Of a DNA stretch of 64,000 bases, positions 25,660 to 36,254 are shown in pieces. The stretch is from Actinomycetes bacterium (GTDB lineage: Bacteria; Actinomycetota; Acidimicrobiia; Acidimicrobiales; Ilumatobacteraceae): positions 310,001-374,000 of the forward strand of contig JAKOUY010000023.1 in assembly GCA_029782355.1 (NCBI GenBank), read 5' to 3'. The notes under the pieces were generated by a model that worked only from the letters and a program-made list of their open reading frames with translations, ran no database searches and was not told the DNA's origin. Made by a program: the position numbers and the translations under genes. Positions within the stretch are counted from its first letter, which is position 1. Each line of letters begins with the position of its first letter.

Positions 25660-27788
25660 CCGCACCGCCCCCGCTGACCCTCGGTGAGTTGGCCGGGATC
25701 GGCGTCGAGCGGCTGCGGGGGGTGGGGGAGAAGAAGCGCGAGGCCCTGGCCAGCCAGGGCATCGAGTCGGTGCTCGACCTGCTGACCACCTATCCCCGGC
25801 GGTGGATCGACCGCACCAACGAGGCCCGGGTCAGCGATCTTGTCCCCGGGCAGGAGGCACTGGTGCTGGTGGGCGTGCGCACGATGGCCAAGCGCATCGG
25901 CCGCAACCGCCGGACCATCGTCGAGGGCACCGTGGGCGACGGCACCGGGCGGATGCACGTGGTCTTCTTCAACCAGCCGTGGCGTGAGCGACAACTGCGC
26001 CCCGACCTGCAGATCGCCCTGTACGGGCGGGCCGAGGTGTACCGGGGCATGCTGCAGATGACCAACCCGATCGTCGACCTGATCGGCGACCGAACCGGGC
26101 GGATCGTCCCGATCTACCCGCAGAGCGAGAAGGCCGGCTTGACCACCTGGGAGCTGGCCGGGTGGGTCGAGGACGCCCTGCGTCGCTGCGAGCCACGGCA
26201 CATCGCCGACCCGCTGCCGGACCCGATCCGCCGCCGCTACGGCCTGGCCGGGCGGGACGAGTCGTTCCGCACGATCCACCTGCCCGAGACCATGGCGGAC
26301 AAGGAGCGGGCCCGCCGGCGACTGGCCTTCGACGAGCTCCTGCGGGTCCAGGTGGTGCTGGTCATGCGCAAGCGGGCGCTGGAGCGCGACGCGCTGGGCA
26401 TCCGCCACGACACCTCGGGCCGGTTGCACCGGCGGCTGCACGAGGCCCTTCCGTACACGATGACCGGCGCCCAGCGACGGGTGATCGACGAGATCACCGC
26501 CGACTTGGCCGGCGGGCACCCGATGCATCGCCTGCTGCAGGGCGATGTCGGCGCCGGCAAGACGCTGGTGGCCGTGCACGCCATGCTGACGGCCGTGGAG
26601 GGCGGGCACCAGGCGGCACTGATGGCTCCCACCGAGGTGCTGGCCGAGCAGCACGTCGCCGGTGTCCGCCGGCTGCTGGCCGGGGTGTCGGTGCACCGCG
26701 AGGGCGAACTGCTGGAGCGGGCCCCGCGCGTCGAGCTGCTGACCAACCGGGTCACCGGTGCGGAGCGCCGGCGAGTGCTGGCCGGGGTCGCCGATGGATC
26801 GGTGGACGTGCTGATCGGCACCCATGCGCTGATCCAGGATGCGGTCGACTTCCGCAGCCTCGGCGTCGTGGTGGTCGACGAGCAGCACCGCTTCGGCGTC
26901 GAACAGCGGGCCGCGCTGCGGGCCAAGGCAGGCCAGGGTCGGGCCGTTCCCGACGTGCTGGTCATGACCGCCACGCCCATCCCGCGCACGGCGGCCATGA
27001 CCGTCTACGGGGATCTGGACGTCAGCGTCCTCGACGAGCTCCCGCCCGGCCGGACCCCGATCGTCACGACGTGGGCCAACGGGCCGCTGTTGGAGCAGGC
27101 GGCGTGGGCGGCGGTGCGCGACGAGGTGGCTGCCGGGCGCCAGGCGTACGTGGTCTGCCCGCTGATCGAGGAGAGCGACAAGCTCGAAGTCGCCAGCGCC
27201 ACCGAGACCTACGACCGCCTGGCCGCCGGCGAGCTGGCCGGGTTGCGCCTGGCGTTGCTCCACGGGCGGTTGGCTGCCACCGAGAAGGAGGCCGTCATGG
27301 ACCGCTTCCGATCGGGGGAGGTCGACGTGCTGGTCGCCACCACGGTCATCGAAGTCGGCGTCGACGTGCCGAACGCCACCGTCATGGTCATCCTCGACGC
27401 CGACCGCTTCGGGATCGCCCAGTTGCACCAGCTGCGTGGTCGGGTCGGCCGGGGGACGCATCCCTCGGCGTGCTGGTTGGTGACCGCTCACCAGGAGGGG
27501 GTCAACCCGCGGGTGCAGGCGTTGGTCGACACCACCGACGGCTTCGCCCTCGCCGAGGTCGATCTGGACCTGCGCGGCGAGGGAACGATCATGAGCACCG
27601 CCCAGAAGGGAGCCAGCGACCTGCGCCTGGCGTCGCTGCGCCGCGACCGCGAGCTGGTCCACCTGGCACGCCAGGCGGCCTTCGAACTGGTCGACGCCGA
27701 CCCCACCCTGGCGGCCCACCCGGTGCTGCGCGACGAGGTCGCCGTGCTGTTCAGTGAGGACGACGAGGCCTTCCTGACCAAGAGCTGA
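25656..27788 (+). CDS. recG: ATP-dependent DNA helicase RecG
   Basis: 710-aa branch-migrating helicase for stalled forks and Holliday junctions. N-terminal wedge OB domain (~50-150, [20 protein letters not shown]), then SF2 core: [13 protein letters not shown]-motif region, Walker [15 protein letters not shown] (~293-306), [13 protein letters not shown] (DEQH, ~406), TATPIPRT, and motif [15 protein letters not shown] terminus FLTKS. Length is typical (690-740 aa). GTG 25656 shares four bases with the fakA stop. Confidence 0.96.
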   Translation: MTAPPPLTLGELAGIGVERLRGVGEKKREALASQGIESVLDLLTTYPRRWIDRTNEARVSDLVPGQEALVLVGVRTMAKRIGRNRRTIVEGTVGDGTGRMHVVFFNQPWRERQLRPDLQIALYGRAEVYRGMLQMTNPIVDLIGDRTGRIVPIYPQSEKAGLTTWELAGWVEDALRRCEPRHIADPLPDPIRRRYGLAGRDESFRTIHLPETMADKERARRRLAFDELLRVQVVLVMRKRALERDALGIRHDTSGRLHRRLHEALPYTMTGAQRRVIDEITADLAGGHPMHRLLQGDVGAGKTLVAVHAMLTAVEGGHQAALMAPTEVLAEQHVAGVRRLLAGVSVHREGELLERAPRVELLTNRVTGAERRRVLAGVADGSVDVLIGTHALIQDAVDFRSLGVVVVDEQHRFGVEQRAALRAKAGQGRAVPDVLVMTATPIPRTAAMTVYGDLDVSVLDELPPGRTPIVTTWANGPLLEQAAWAAVRDEVAAGRQAYVVCPLIEESDKLEVASATETYDRLAAGELAGLRLALLHGRLAATEKEAVMDRFRSGEVDVLVATTVIEVGVDVPNATVMVILDADRFGIAQLHQLRGRVGRGTHPSACWLVTAHQEGVNPRVQALVDTTDGFALAEVDLDLRGEGTIMSTAQKGASDLRLASLRRDRELVHLARQAAFELVDADPTLAAHPVLRDEVAVLFSEDDEAFLTKS

Positions 27789-27796
27789 TCCGGTCG

Positions 27797-27813
27797 CCGC
27801 CGGCCCACGGCGG
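27797..27813. terminator. Weak hairpin between recG and the dehydrogenase gene
   Basis: CCGCC/GGCGG stem with a 7-base loop in the 37 bases between convergent stops. No T-tract; low confidence. Confidence 0.3.
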
Positions 27814-27825
27814 GTGCGGGTTCCG

Positions 27826-28794
27826 TCAGGTGCGCAGCTCGGTCAGCAGGTGGCGCGGCTCGCGGCCGTCCAGCATGGCGTCGAGGTCGGCGGCCGCCAG
27901 GGCGACCATCGACGCCCGCGCCGACTCCGTCGCCGACGCCATGTGCGGGGTGATGAAGGCATTGGGCAGCCGCTGCAGCGGGTGATCCGTCGCGGCGATG
28001 GGCTCTCGATCGAACACGTCGAGTCCAGCGGAGTGGATCCACCGCTCGGCGAGCGCGGTGACGAGCGCGGCCTCGTCGATGGTGGGTCCGCGGCCGACGT
28101 TGACCAGCGTGGCCGTCGGCTTCATCCGGCGCAGTTGCTCGGCTCCGATGATGTGCCGGGTGCTGTCGAACAACGGCAGGCAGACCACGACGATGTCGCT
28201 GATCTCGAGCAGCTCGTCCAGCTCGACGGCCCGGGCCCGCTCGTCGTGGGGGCCGCGGCTGTACTCGACGACGTCCATGTCGTAGCCGTCGGCCCGCCGG
28301 GCGATGGCCTTGCCCACCTGGCCGTATCCCACCAGGCCCATCGTCGACCCGTGGACGTCGAGGCCGAGCAGCTCGTCGAGCGCCAGGTGGTGGTCCCACC
28401 CGCCGCTGCGGAACAGGGCCATGTGCTCGGCCGCTCGCCGGCGGGCGCCGGTCATCAGGAACATCGCATGGTCGGCGACCGCATCGGACAACACGGCCGG
28501 CGTGTGGGTGACGCGCACGCCGTGGCGACGCACGGCGTCGACGTCGACGAGGTCATAGCCATTGCTGGCGATGGCCACGGCGCGCAAGCTCGGGCAGCGA
28601 CGCAGCAGTTCCTCGCCGATCACATCCTTGGCGACGGCGAGCATGGCCACGGCACCGCCGGCGAAGTCGGCCAGCTCGTCGGCCGACGGGGCCCCCTCGC
28701 CCGACCAGATGCGCACGTCGCGGCGTGCCGCCAGGTCGGCGACGGCGCGGCCGGGGAGGGACGGACGAGTCACGACCACCGGTGCGGTGGACAT
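27826..28794 (-). CDS. D-2-hydroxyacid dehydrogenase (glyoxylate/hydroxypyruvate reductase-like)
   Basis: 322-aa NAD(P)-dependent oxidoreductase of the D-isomer hydroxyacid family. Rossmann motif GLVGYGQVGKAIARR in the middle; catalytic Arg in VNVGRGPTIDE, Glu in LDVFDREP, His in ITPHMAS. Substrate not fixed; in this cluster reduction of a 2-keto acid such as 2-keto-gluconate/idonate or hydroxypyruvate would fit. ATG 28794 has a strong AAGGAGC ribosome site. It follows the ABC importer genes on the minus strand, after an 86-base gap with a strong hairpin, so it may be expressed below the binding protein. Confidence 0.88.
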   Translation of the reverse strand: MSTAPVVVTRPSLPGRAVADLAARRDVRIWSGEGAPSADELADFAGGAVAMLAVAKDVIGEELLRRCPSLRAVAIASNGYDLVDVDAVRRHGVRVTHTPAVLSDAVADHAMFLMTGARRRAAEHMALFRSGGWDHHLALDELLGLDVHGSTMGLVGYGQVGKAIARRADGYDMDVVEYSRGPHDERARAVELDELLEISDIVVVCLPLFDSTRHIIGAEQLRRMKPTATLVNVGRGPTIDEAALVTALAERWIHSAGLDVFDREPIAATDHPLQRLPNAFITPHMASATESARASMVALAAADLDAMLDGREPRHLLTELRT

Positions 28795-28831
28795 CGCAGC
28801 TCCTTGTTCGGGGGTTCGGGCAGATCCGGTC

Positions 28832-28861
28832 GGGCCGGGCGCCGCGGACGGCGCCCGGCCC
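28832..28861 (-). terminator. Strong hairpin between sugar-binding protein and dehydrogenase genes
   Basis: Perfect 12-bp stem GGGCCGGGCGCC / GGCGCCCGGCCC with loop GCGGAC. It lies after the binding-protein stop and before the dehydrogenase ribosome site. It could be a terminator, or an attenuating/stabilising hairpin giving more binding protein than downstream enzyme. Confidence 0.6.
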
Positions 28862-28880
28862 GTGGGGAGGACGGAGACGG

Positions 28881-30041
28881 TCAGCCGTTCCAGATCTTGG
28901 TGTAGTTGTCCCGGTACTTCGAGGCCGGGTCGAACACGTCGCCGGTCCCGACGTTGTCCTTGACCACCAGGCCTGGCGGGGCGACGTACCCGGAGGCCGG
29001 CTGGCCGGCCAGGGCCCGGTTCATCTCGTCGACGAGCTGCCAGCCCTGCAGGTACAGCGGCTCGGCCACGGTGGCGGTCTGGTAGTCGCCCTCGCGGATC
29101 CGCTTGAACTCGGCGGCGTCACCGTCTCCGGCGGCGATCTGCTTGGGCGGACCGGCCGGGTCCTTCCCGGCATCCTTCAGCGCCTGCCGGGATCCGCCGT
29201 AGTAGTTGCCGTTGATCGCCAGCATGTAGGTCAGCTTGTCGCCGTACTTCTGCAGCAGCGAGGCGACCAGCGGCGGCATCTTCGAGTCGGCCTCGGCGAT
29301 CGGGCTGTTCTCGTAGGACAGCACCGAGCAGCCCGAGCACTGCTTGATGATCTCCTGCATGGTGTCGGCCTTCTTCACGGCGATCTCGTACTGCGTATCG
29401 GTGAAGATCACCACTCCCGCCTTGCCGTCGGAGTCGGCGATGGCGTAGTACGCGGCGATCTTGGACACCTCCAGCGGATCGGTGGTCACGTTGGCGAACA
29501 GCCCGGCGTCCGGGATCGGACCGGGTGTGGCGCCGGCGTGCCAGCCGACCACCGGGATCTTCTGGGCCGTGGCCTGATCGATCGCCGTCTTCTGCTCGAT
29601 CGCGTCGAACCCGCCGAGGATGATGCCGTCGGGCTTCGAGGCGATCGCCTGGTTGAGGGCGTCGGTGCGGCCCTGGGCGGTGGCCTTGCCGTCGAGCACG
29701 TCGACGGTCCAGCCGATCACCTTGGCGGCTTCCTTGACGCCGTCGGCAACGGCGGTGATGCCGCCGTTGGTCAGGTCGGAGGCGACGTAGACGATCTTCT
29801 TGGCACCGACCGACTTGGGTCCGGAGCTCGGTCCGTCGAAGCCGCCGGCGCCGTGCAGCTGGGCGTCGACGAAGGCCTTGGCGGTGGCGACGATGTCCGC
29901 GGGTGCGGTCCCCGCAGTGGCGCTGCCGCCGGCCGGCGTGGTCGGCGGGGTCGTCGACGGACGCCCGTATGCCGAGAACACCAGGCTGGTGGCGGCGAGC
30001 GCGACGACGCCGGTGAGGCGCCAGGCTCGATGCGTGGTCAT
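28881..30041 (-). CDS. Sugar ABC transporter substrate-binding protein (RbsB/PBP1 type)
   Basis: 386-aa exported binding protein of the periplasmic-binding-protein-like type I fold: KIVYVASDLTNGGITAVADG, SKPDGIILGGFDAIEQKTAI, IPVVGWHAG, AINGNYYGGSRQALKDAG and the final ATVAEPLYLQGWQLVDEMNR. Delivers a sugar or sugar acid to the permease encoded upstream. The N terminus looks like a lipoprotein signal followed by a Thr/Pro linker, but the lipobox Cys is Tyr25 (FSAYGRPSTT), so lipid anchoring is probably lost. ATG 30041 overlaps the permease stop (ATGA). Confidence 0.9.
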   Translation of the reverse strand: MTTHRAWRLTGVVALAATSLVFSAYGRPSTTPPTTPAGGSATAGTAPADIVATAKAFVDAQLHGAGGFDGPSSGPKSVGAKKIVYVASDLTNGGITAVADGVKEAAKVIGWTVDVLDGKATAQGRTDALNQAIASKPDGIILGGFDAIEQKTAIDQATAQKIPVVGWHAGATPGPIPDAGLFANVTTDPLEVSKIAAYYAIADSDGKAGVVIFTDTQYEIAVKKADTMQEIIKQCSGCSVLSYENSPIAEADSKMPPLVASLLQKYGDKLTYMLAINGNYYGGSRQALKDAGKDPAGPPKQIAAGDGDAAEFKRIREGDYQTATVAEPLYLQGWQLVDEMNRALAGQPASGYVAPPGLVVKDNVGTGDVFDPASKYRDNYTKIWNG

Positions 30042-31143
30042 GTGGTGGGTTCCTTTCCCGTTGGTTCGGTGATCGCCGGGGTGGCCGGCGATGGGGTGGC
30101 GATGGTGGCGTGCCGCTCCGAGGACTGGATGCGGCGGCGCCCCGCCGTCGAGGCGATCGTGATCGCCGCGATCAAGGTCAGCCCGTTGAACAGCGGGCCG
30201 AGGAAGTAGTCCTTGCCGGGGAACTGCTGGAGCAGCCCGGACAGGCCGACCGTGGCGATGGCGATGCCCACCAGCGTGCCGAGTGCGTTGATCCGTCCCG
30301 GGCGGATGGTGGTCGAGCCGAGGAACGCGGCGACCAGTGCCGGGAAGAGGTACTCCGGGCCGATGTTGGCCTGGGCGACCCCGCCGAGGCGTGACTCGAG
30401 GATGATCCCCCCGAGGGCGACGATCACGCCGGAGGCGACGAATGCGCCGACCACGTACGTCCGCCGGGGGATCGCCGAGAGCTCCGCCGAGCGCGGGTTG
30501 GCTCCGACGGCGTAGAGGTACCGCCCGAGCGGGGTGTACTCGAGGACCACGTAGAGCAGCGCGCCGATGGCGACCGCCAGCAGGAACGGCCCGGGGATCC
30601 CCTGGCGACCGCCGATGGTCCATGTGCCGAGATGGTCGAAGAAGGCCCCTCGCTTGCTGGCCCGGTCGACCACCTGCTGGCCCTTGGTGTGCCACAAGGT
30701 GATGCCGAACAGCACCTGCCCGGTGGCCAGGGTGGCGATGAACGCGTCGACCTGGGCCAGCTCGACCAGCAGGGCGTTGACCAGCCCGACCACGGCACCG
30801 AGGGCCAGCACCACCAGGCAGGCCAGCCACCATGGCAGGCCGAAGCGGATCTGCAGGGTCAGCGAGAGCACCTGCCACAACCCGAGGGCGTAGCCGACGG
30901 ACAGGTCGATCTTGCCGGCGACCATCGGGACGGTGACCGCCAGGGCCACGAGGATCTGGACCGCCTTCCCGCCCGCCGTCAGGCGGAAGTTGAGCCACGT
31001 CGGGAAGGTGCCGGGCTGCAGCAGGCTGAACAGCCCGATGAGCACGAGCAGCAAGAAGACCAGGCCGTACACGGTGAGCAACCGCCGCGACCGTGGCGTG
31101 CCGGGCGCCGGCTCGAGTGCCGTCGAGCGGATCGAGGTGCCGC

Positions 31144-31147
<4 letters not shown>
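30038..31147 (-). CDS. Sugar ABC transporter permease (RbsC type)
   Basis: 369-aa integral membrane permease with about 9-10 helices. Family marks: VALAVTVPMVAGKIDLSVG near residue 75 (the conserved G-x-IDLS segment), VNALLVELAQVDAFIATLAT, and GVIVALGGIILESRLGG with the EAA-like loop. C-terminal extension (~345-369) is Ser/Thr/Pro-rich. It forms the channel for the ATPase and binding protein on either side. Starts at ATG 31147, overlapping the ATPase stop. Confidence 0.92.
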
Positions 31148-32685
<1,538 letters not shown>

Positions 32686-32722
32686 GTGCCGTCCCCTCGC
32701 GCCCCGGCCCGGGCCAGGCCGC

Positions 32723-32738
32723 GTTCAGAGCATAGAAC
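32723..32738 (-). promoter_or_regulatory. Putative IclR-family operator over the ABC-importer promoter
   Basis: GTTC-N8-GAAC palindrome; on the minus strand GTTCTATGCTCTGAAC. Its centre contains the -10 box TATGCT (32734-32729) of the importer operon. It resembles the perfect palindrome upstream of the iclR gene (same GTTC/GAAC arms, same 16-base span). Confidence 0.55.
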
Positions 32739-32761
32739 AACGTTCAGCCCACGGGAAGCCG

Positions 32762-33574
32762 TCAGGGGCGGTCGAGGCGATGCGGCAGGCTGTTGGCCAG
32801 CCGGTGGAGATCGGCGACGAGCCGCTCGCGCAACCGCTCCGACGTCCGCGCCTTGAGCAGCGTGACGCTGACGGCGTGCGGTGGCCACGCCCCGCCGGGC
32901 AGCGCCACGGACAGGCAGCAGACCCCCTCGGTGTTCTCCTCGTCGTCGACGGCGTAGCCACGGGCGCGGGTCCGGCGAAGATCGTCGAGCAGCTGCTCGG
33001 CGTTCTGGGCGCCCTTGGGCGTCAGCACCGGGAAGCGGTCGAGGCGGTCCAGGCGGGTGGTGACCTCGTCGTCGGTCAACGTCGAGAGCATCGCCTTGCC
33101 CAGCGCGGTGCACACCGCCGGCATCCGCCGGCCGACGTCCGAGGCCAGTCGGATGGGCTGGCTCCCGTCGTGGCGGGCCAGATAGAGGACGTCGGACCCG
33201 TCGAGCAGGCCCAGCAGGACGGTCTCTTCGGCTGCCGCCGGCAAGCTCCGCGCCGCGGCGTGGAACTCACTCACCAGGTCGACCTTGCGGAGGTAGGCGC
33301 CGGCCAGCTCGACCAGGCGATGGCCGAGCGTGTATCCGGCATCGACGCGCCGGATCAGGGCGGCGTCCTCCAACGCGGCGCAGATGTTGGAGAGCGACGA
33401 CTTGGCGACGCCCAGCCGCCGGGCCAGGTCGGAGAGCCCGAGCGGCCCGTCGGCGGCGGCCAGCTCGCCCAGCAGCGCGGCGGTGCGCACGACGGCCGGC
33501 GCCGGGGAGCTGCGTGTCGCCGGCGCCGCCGGGCGGGCCAGCTGGGTCCGGGCGCTCGGCCGGTCGCGACTCAC
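32762..33574 (-). CDS. IclR-family transcriptional regulator
   Basis: 270 aa. N-terminal winged helix-turn-helix (~35-90: LGLSDLARRLGVAKSSLSNI as recognition region) and C-terminal IclR effector domain (RMPAVCTALGKAML, ARGYAVDDEENTEGVCCLSV). It probably controls the adjacent sugar-acid importer and enzymes, responding to a pathway metabolite. GTG 33574 has TAGGCT (33586-33581) 6 bases upstream, so the mRNA is likely leaderless. A perfect 28-bp palindrome overlaps the upstream promoter region, suggesting autoregulation. Confidence 0.92.
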   Translation of the reverse strand: MSRDRPSARTQLARPAAPATRSSPAPAVVRTAALLGELAAADGPLGLSDLARRLGVAKSSLSNICAALEDAALIRRVDAGYTLGHRLVELAGAYLRKVDLVSEFHAAARSLPAAAEETVLLGLLDGSDVLYLARHDGSQPIRLASDVGRRMPAVCTALGKAMLSTLTDDEVTTRLDRLDRFPVLTPKGAQNAEQLLDDLRRTRARGYAVDDEENTEGVCCLSVALPGGAWPPHAVSVTLLKARTSERLRERLVADLHRLANSLPHRLDRP

Positions 33575-33580
33575 GCGGCG

Positions 33581-33586
33581 AGCCTA
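33581..33586 (-). promoter_or_regulatory. -10 box of iclR gene (leaderless)
   Basis: TAGGCT on the minus strand, 6 bases before GTG 33574 and 3 bases from the operator palindrome. Confidence 0.5.
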
Positions 33587-33589
33587 GCA

Positions 33590-33617
33590 TTCGGCGTTCA
33601 GCATGCTGAACGCCGAA
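33590..33617. promoter_or_regulatory. Perfect 28-bp palindrome, putative IclR operator / terminator
   Basis: TTCGGCGTTCAGCA followed by its exact complement TGCTGAACGCCGAA. Core GTTCAGCATGCTGAAC has the same GTTC-N8-GAAC layout as the site at 32723-32738. It covers the -10/-35 spacer of the iclR gene and starts 3 bases after the reductase stop, so as RNA it can also end transcription of the upstream gene. Confidence 0.65.
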
Positions 33618-33620
33618 CGG

Positions 33621-34520
33621 TCAGGCCGGGTCGGCGGGGCGGACCCGCACGCCGGCCAGGTCCTCGAGCACCGTGACCACCGCCGTCTGGTCGAGGTCGC
33701 CATGACCGCCGGCGACCAGCGCGTCGAAGCGGGCGGCTGCGGCGTCGAAGGCGGTCAGGGGCAGGCCGAGGGCGTCGGCCAGCGAGCGGACGATGCCGAT
33801 GTCCTTGAGCTGCAGTCTCGCCTTGCCGCCGGGGACGAAGTCGCCGGCCAGCATCCGCCCGCCGTGCAGCTCGAGGACCCGGCTGGCGGCGTACCCGCCG
33901 AGCAACGCCTGGCGCACGGACGCCGGATCGACCCCGGCCGCCCGGGCCAGTACCAGCGCCTCGGCGACGACCTCGATGCTGGCGGCCACCACCAGCTGGT
34001 TGCAGGCCTTGGCCACCTGACCGGCGCCCGGTCCGCCGCAGCGGACGAACCGGCCCGTGAACGGGGCGAGGACGGCCTCGGCCCGGCTCAGGGCCGGCTC
34101 CTCGCCACCGGCCATCACCGACAGGGTGCGCTCGGCGACCGCGATCGGGCCTCCCGAGACCGGCGCGTCGACGACCGCCACGCCATGCCCCGCCGCCAGG
34201 CGGTGGCAGCGGCGGGCCTCGTCGGGATGGATCGTGGAGGTGTCGACGACCAGCTCGACCCGCCGGCCGGGCGCGTCCAGCAGCTGGTCGAGCACCGAGG
34301 CCACCTCCGTGCCGCTGGGCAGGGCCAGCACCACGCTGTCCGCCGAAGCGGCCAGCTCGGCAACGGACGCGGCCCGCGTCGCACCGGCGGCCACCAGCGG
34401 ATCGGCAGCCGCCGCGGTGCGGGCGGCGATCACGACCCGGCACCCGGCGGCGAGGAGCTGCTCGACCATCGGCCGGCCCATCAGGCCGGTCCCGACCACC
34501 CCGATCGTCGTCTCCGTCAC
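33621..34520 (-). CDS. 3-hydroxyisobutyrate dehydrogenase family reductase (GarR-like)
   Basis: 299-aa beta-hydroxyacid dehydrogenase. Rossmann GVVGTGLMGRPMVEQLL at the N terminus, DAPVSGGPIAVAERTLSVMA (substrate loop), catalytic Lys in GAGQVAKACNQLVV (~171), and a C-terminal helical domain with KDIGIVRSLADALGLPLP-like pattern (here LKDIGIVRSLADALGLPLT). In this context tartronate-semialdehyde reductase (GarR/GlxR) is the best guess; 3-hydroxyisobutyrate is the alternative. GTG 34520 overlaps the lactonase stop (GTGA). Confidence 0.88.
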   Translation of the reverse strand: MTETTIGVVGTGLMGRPMVEQLLAAGCRVVIAARTAAAADPLVAAGATRAASVAELAASADSVVLALPSGTEVASVLDQLLDAPGRRVELVVDTSTIHPDEARRCHRLAAGHGVAVVDAPVSGGPIAVAERTLSVMAGGEEPALSRAEAVLAPFTGRFVRCGGPGAGQVAKACNQLVVAASIEVVAEALVLARAAGVDPASVRQALLGGYAASRVLELHGGRMLAGDFVPGGKARLQLKDIGIVRSLADALGLPLTAFDAAAARFDALVAGGHGDLDQTAVVTVLEDLAGVRVRPADPA

Positions 34521-35419
34521 CAGTGCAGCCCTGCCCCCACCGTGGTCGTCGCCAGGCGGTACAGCGAGGACCCGGCGGTGATGTACAGGTCGCTGCGGTC
34601 AGCGCCGCCCCAGCAGCAGTTGGACACCTTCTCGGGGACCGGGATCTTGCCCAGCCGGGTGCCGTCGGGGGCGTAGACCTGGATCGAGTCGGCCGACGAG
34701 GTGAACACGTTGCCGTGGACGTCGAGGCGGAACCCGTCGGCCAGACCGGGCTCGACCACGGCGAACAGCCGCCCGTCGAGTGCTCGCCGACCGGCCATGC
34801 GGTACACGCGGATGTGGTGGTTGCCGGTGCCGTCGGTGCGGAGTGCGGCGGAGGTGTCGGCCACGTAGAGCAGCGACCAATCGGGCGAGAAGGCCAGGCC
34901 GTTGGGCTCCTCGACGTCGGTCACCACCGGCTCCAGCTCCCCGGTGGACTCGTCGAAGCGGTACACCCAGTTGGCGCCGATCTCGCTCTCCGCCTGATAG
35001 CCCTCACGGTTGGAGGCGATGCCGTAGGGCGGATCGGTGAACCAGATGGATCCGTCGGCATGGACCACCAGGTCGTTGGGCGAGTTCAGCCGCTTGCCGT
35101 GCCAGCGATCGACCAGCACGCCGACCGAGCCGTTGTGGTCGGTCCGGATGATCGCCCGCTGGCCGTGGCTGCACGTGACCATCCGCCCCTCCCGGTCGAG
35201 GGTGTTGCCGTTGGTGAAGATCGACGGGGAGCGGAACTCGCTCATCCCGTCCGCCGCCGACCAGCGCAGCATCCGGTCGTTGGGGATGTCGCTCCAGACC
35301 ACCGCCGTGGCGTCGGGAAGGTACACCGGTCCCTCCGACCACGCCGCGCCGGTGGCCAGCCGCTCGGGCACCGCTCCCGGCGCGACGAGGTCGGTGAGTC
35401 GGGGGTCGTCGACGATCAT
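34517..35419 (-). CDS. SMP-30/gluconolactonase family lactonase
   Basis: 300-aa six-bladed beta-propeller hydrolase that opens aldonolactones to acids. Metal ligands: Glu in GAAWSEGPVY near the N terminus, Asn in RLNSPNDLVVHADG, Asn in EPNGLAFSPD and Asp in LYVADTS; GNVFTSSADSIQVY lies in the last blades. ATG 35419 follows GGTGGAGCG; the in-frame extension to 35596 is antisense to the SDR gene. First gene of the minus-strand branch, divergent from the SDR with a 40-base shared promoter. Confidence 0.9.
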   Translation of the reverse strand: MIVDDPRLTDLVAPGAVPERLATGAAWSEGPVYLPDATAVVWSDIPNDRMLRWSAADGMSEFRSPSIFTNGNTLDREGRMVTCSHGQRAIIRTDHNGSVGVLVDRWHGKRLNSPNDLVVHADGSIWFTDPPYGIASNREGYQAESEIGANWVYRFDESTGELEPVVTDVEEPNGLAFSPDWSLLYVADTSAALRTDGTGNHHIRVYRMAGRRALDGRLFAVVEPGLADGFRLDVHGNVFTSSADSIQVYAPDGTRLGKIPVPEKVSNCCWGGADRSDLYITAGSSLYRLATTTVGAGLHW

Positions 35420-35445
35420 CGCTCCACCACCGTGTCCATCATTCT

Positions 35446-35459
35446 GTACCTTGTACCAC
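35446..35459. promoter_or_regulatory. Repeat in the divergent lactonase/SDR promoter
   Basis: TGTACCTTGTACCA contains two GTACC units 7 bases apart, directly against ATG 35460. It lies in the only space between the divergent lactonase and SDR genes, so it could be a regulator site. It does not match the IclR palindromes. Confidence 0.3.
35447..35452 (+). promoter_or_regulatory. -10 box of the SDR gene (leaderless)
   Basis: TACCTT, 7 bases before ATG 35460; this supports the first of two adjacent ATGs as start. Confidence 0.4.
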
Positions 35460-36245
35460 ATGATGAACGCAGGGGCGGGGGGTCGCGGCAGCTTCGACCT
35501 GACCGGGCGGATCGCCCTGGTGACCGGGTCGAGCCGCGGTCTCGGCCGGGCCCTGGCCGAGGCGCTGGCCGGGGCGGGGGCCACCGTGGTGCTCAACGGG
35601 CGTGACGTCGACGCCCTGACCAGGGCGCGCGCCGACCTGGAGGCGGCGGGTCATCGGGTCGAGGCCCGCTCGTTCGACGTGTGCGACGACCAAGCCGTGG
35701 CGGCCGCGGTCGCCGACATCGAGGCCACCGTCGGGCCGATCGACGTGCTCGTGAACAACGCCGGTCGCCAGCACCGTGCCCCGATGCTGGAGTTCCCGGT
35801 GGCCGTGTTCCGCGAACTGGTCGAGGTCAACCTGGTCTCGGCGTTCGTCGTCGCCCAGGCCGTGGCCCGGCGGATGGTCGAGCGGGGTCACGGCAAGATC
35901 ATCAACGTCTGCTCGGTGCAGTCCAAGCTCGGCCGCCCGACCATCGCTCCGTACACGGCGACCAAGGGCGGCCTGGCGCTGCTGACCCAGGGGATGTGCG
36001 CCGACCTCGGGCCGCTCGGCATCCAGGTCAACGCCCTCGCCCCCGGTTACTTCGCCACGGAGCTCACCGCCAACCTGGTCGCCGATCCGGCGTTCTCGGC
36101 CTGGGTGGCGGGCCGCACGCCCGCCGGACGATGGGGCCGGGTCGACGAGCTCGGCGGCACCGTCGTCTACCTGGCCAGCGCGGCGTCCGACTTCGTCAAC
36201 GGACAGATCATCTACGTCGACGGCGGCATGACCGCCGTGGTCTGA
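35460..36245 (+). CDS. idnO: Short-chain dehydrogenase, gluconate 5-dehydrogenase-like
   Basis: 261-aa SDR. Cofactor loop VTGSSRGLGRALAEAL, NNAG in VLVNNAGRQHRAP, catalytic Ser in NVCSVQSKLGRPTIAPYTATKGG with Tyr and Lys of YTATK, and C-terminal IIYVDGGMTAVV. Sequence style matches gluconate/5-keto-gluconate reductases (IdnO/Gno); in the idonate pathway it interconverts 5-ketogluconate and gluconate. ATG 35460 or 35463. Followed after 9 bases by the MDR gene with a GGAGGAG ribosome site. Confidence 0.78.
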   Translation: MMNAGAGGRGSFDLTGRIALVTGSSRGLGRALAEALAGAGATVVLNGRDVDALTRARADLEAAGHRVEARSFDVCDDQAVAAAVADIEATVGPIDVLVNNAGRQHRAPMLEFPVAVFRELVEVNLVSAFVVAQAVARRMVERGHGKIINVCSVQSKLGRPTIAPYTATKGGLALLTQGMCADLGPLGIQVNALAPGYFATELTANLVADPAFSAWVAGRTPAGRWGRVDELGGTVVYLASAASDFVNGQIIYVDGGMTAVV

Positions 36246-36254
36246 GGAGGAGCC

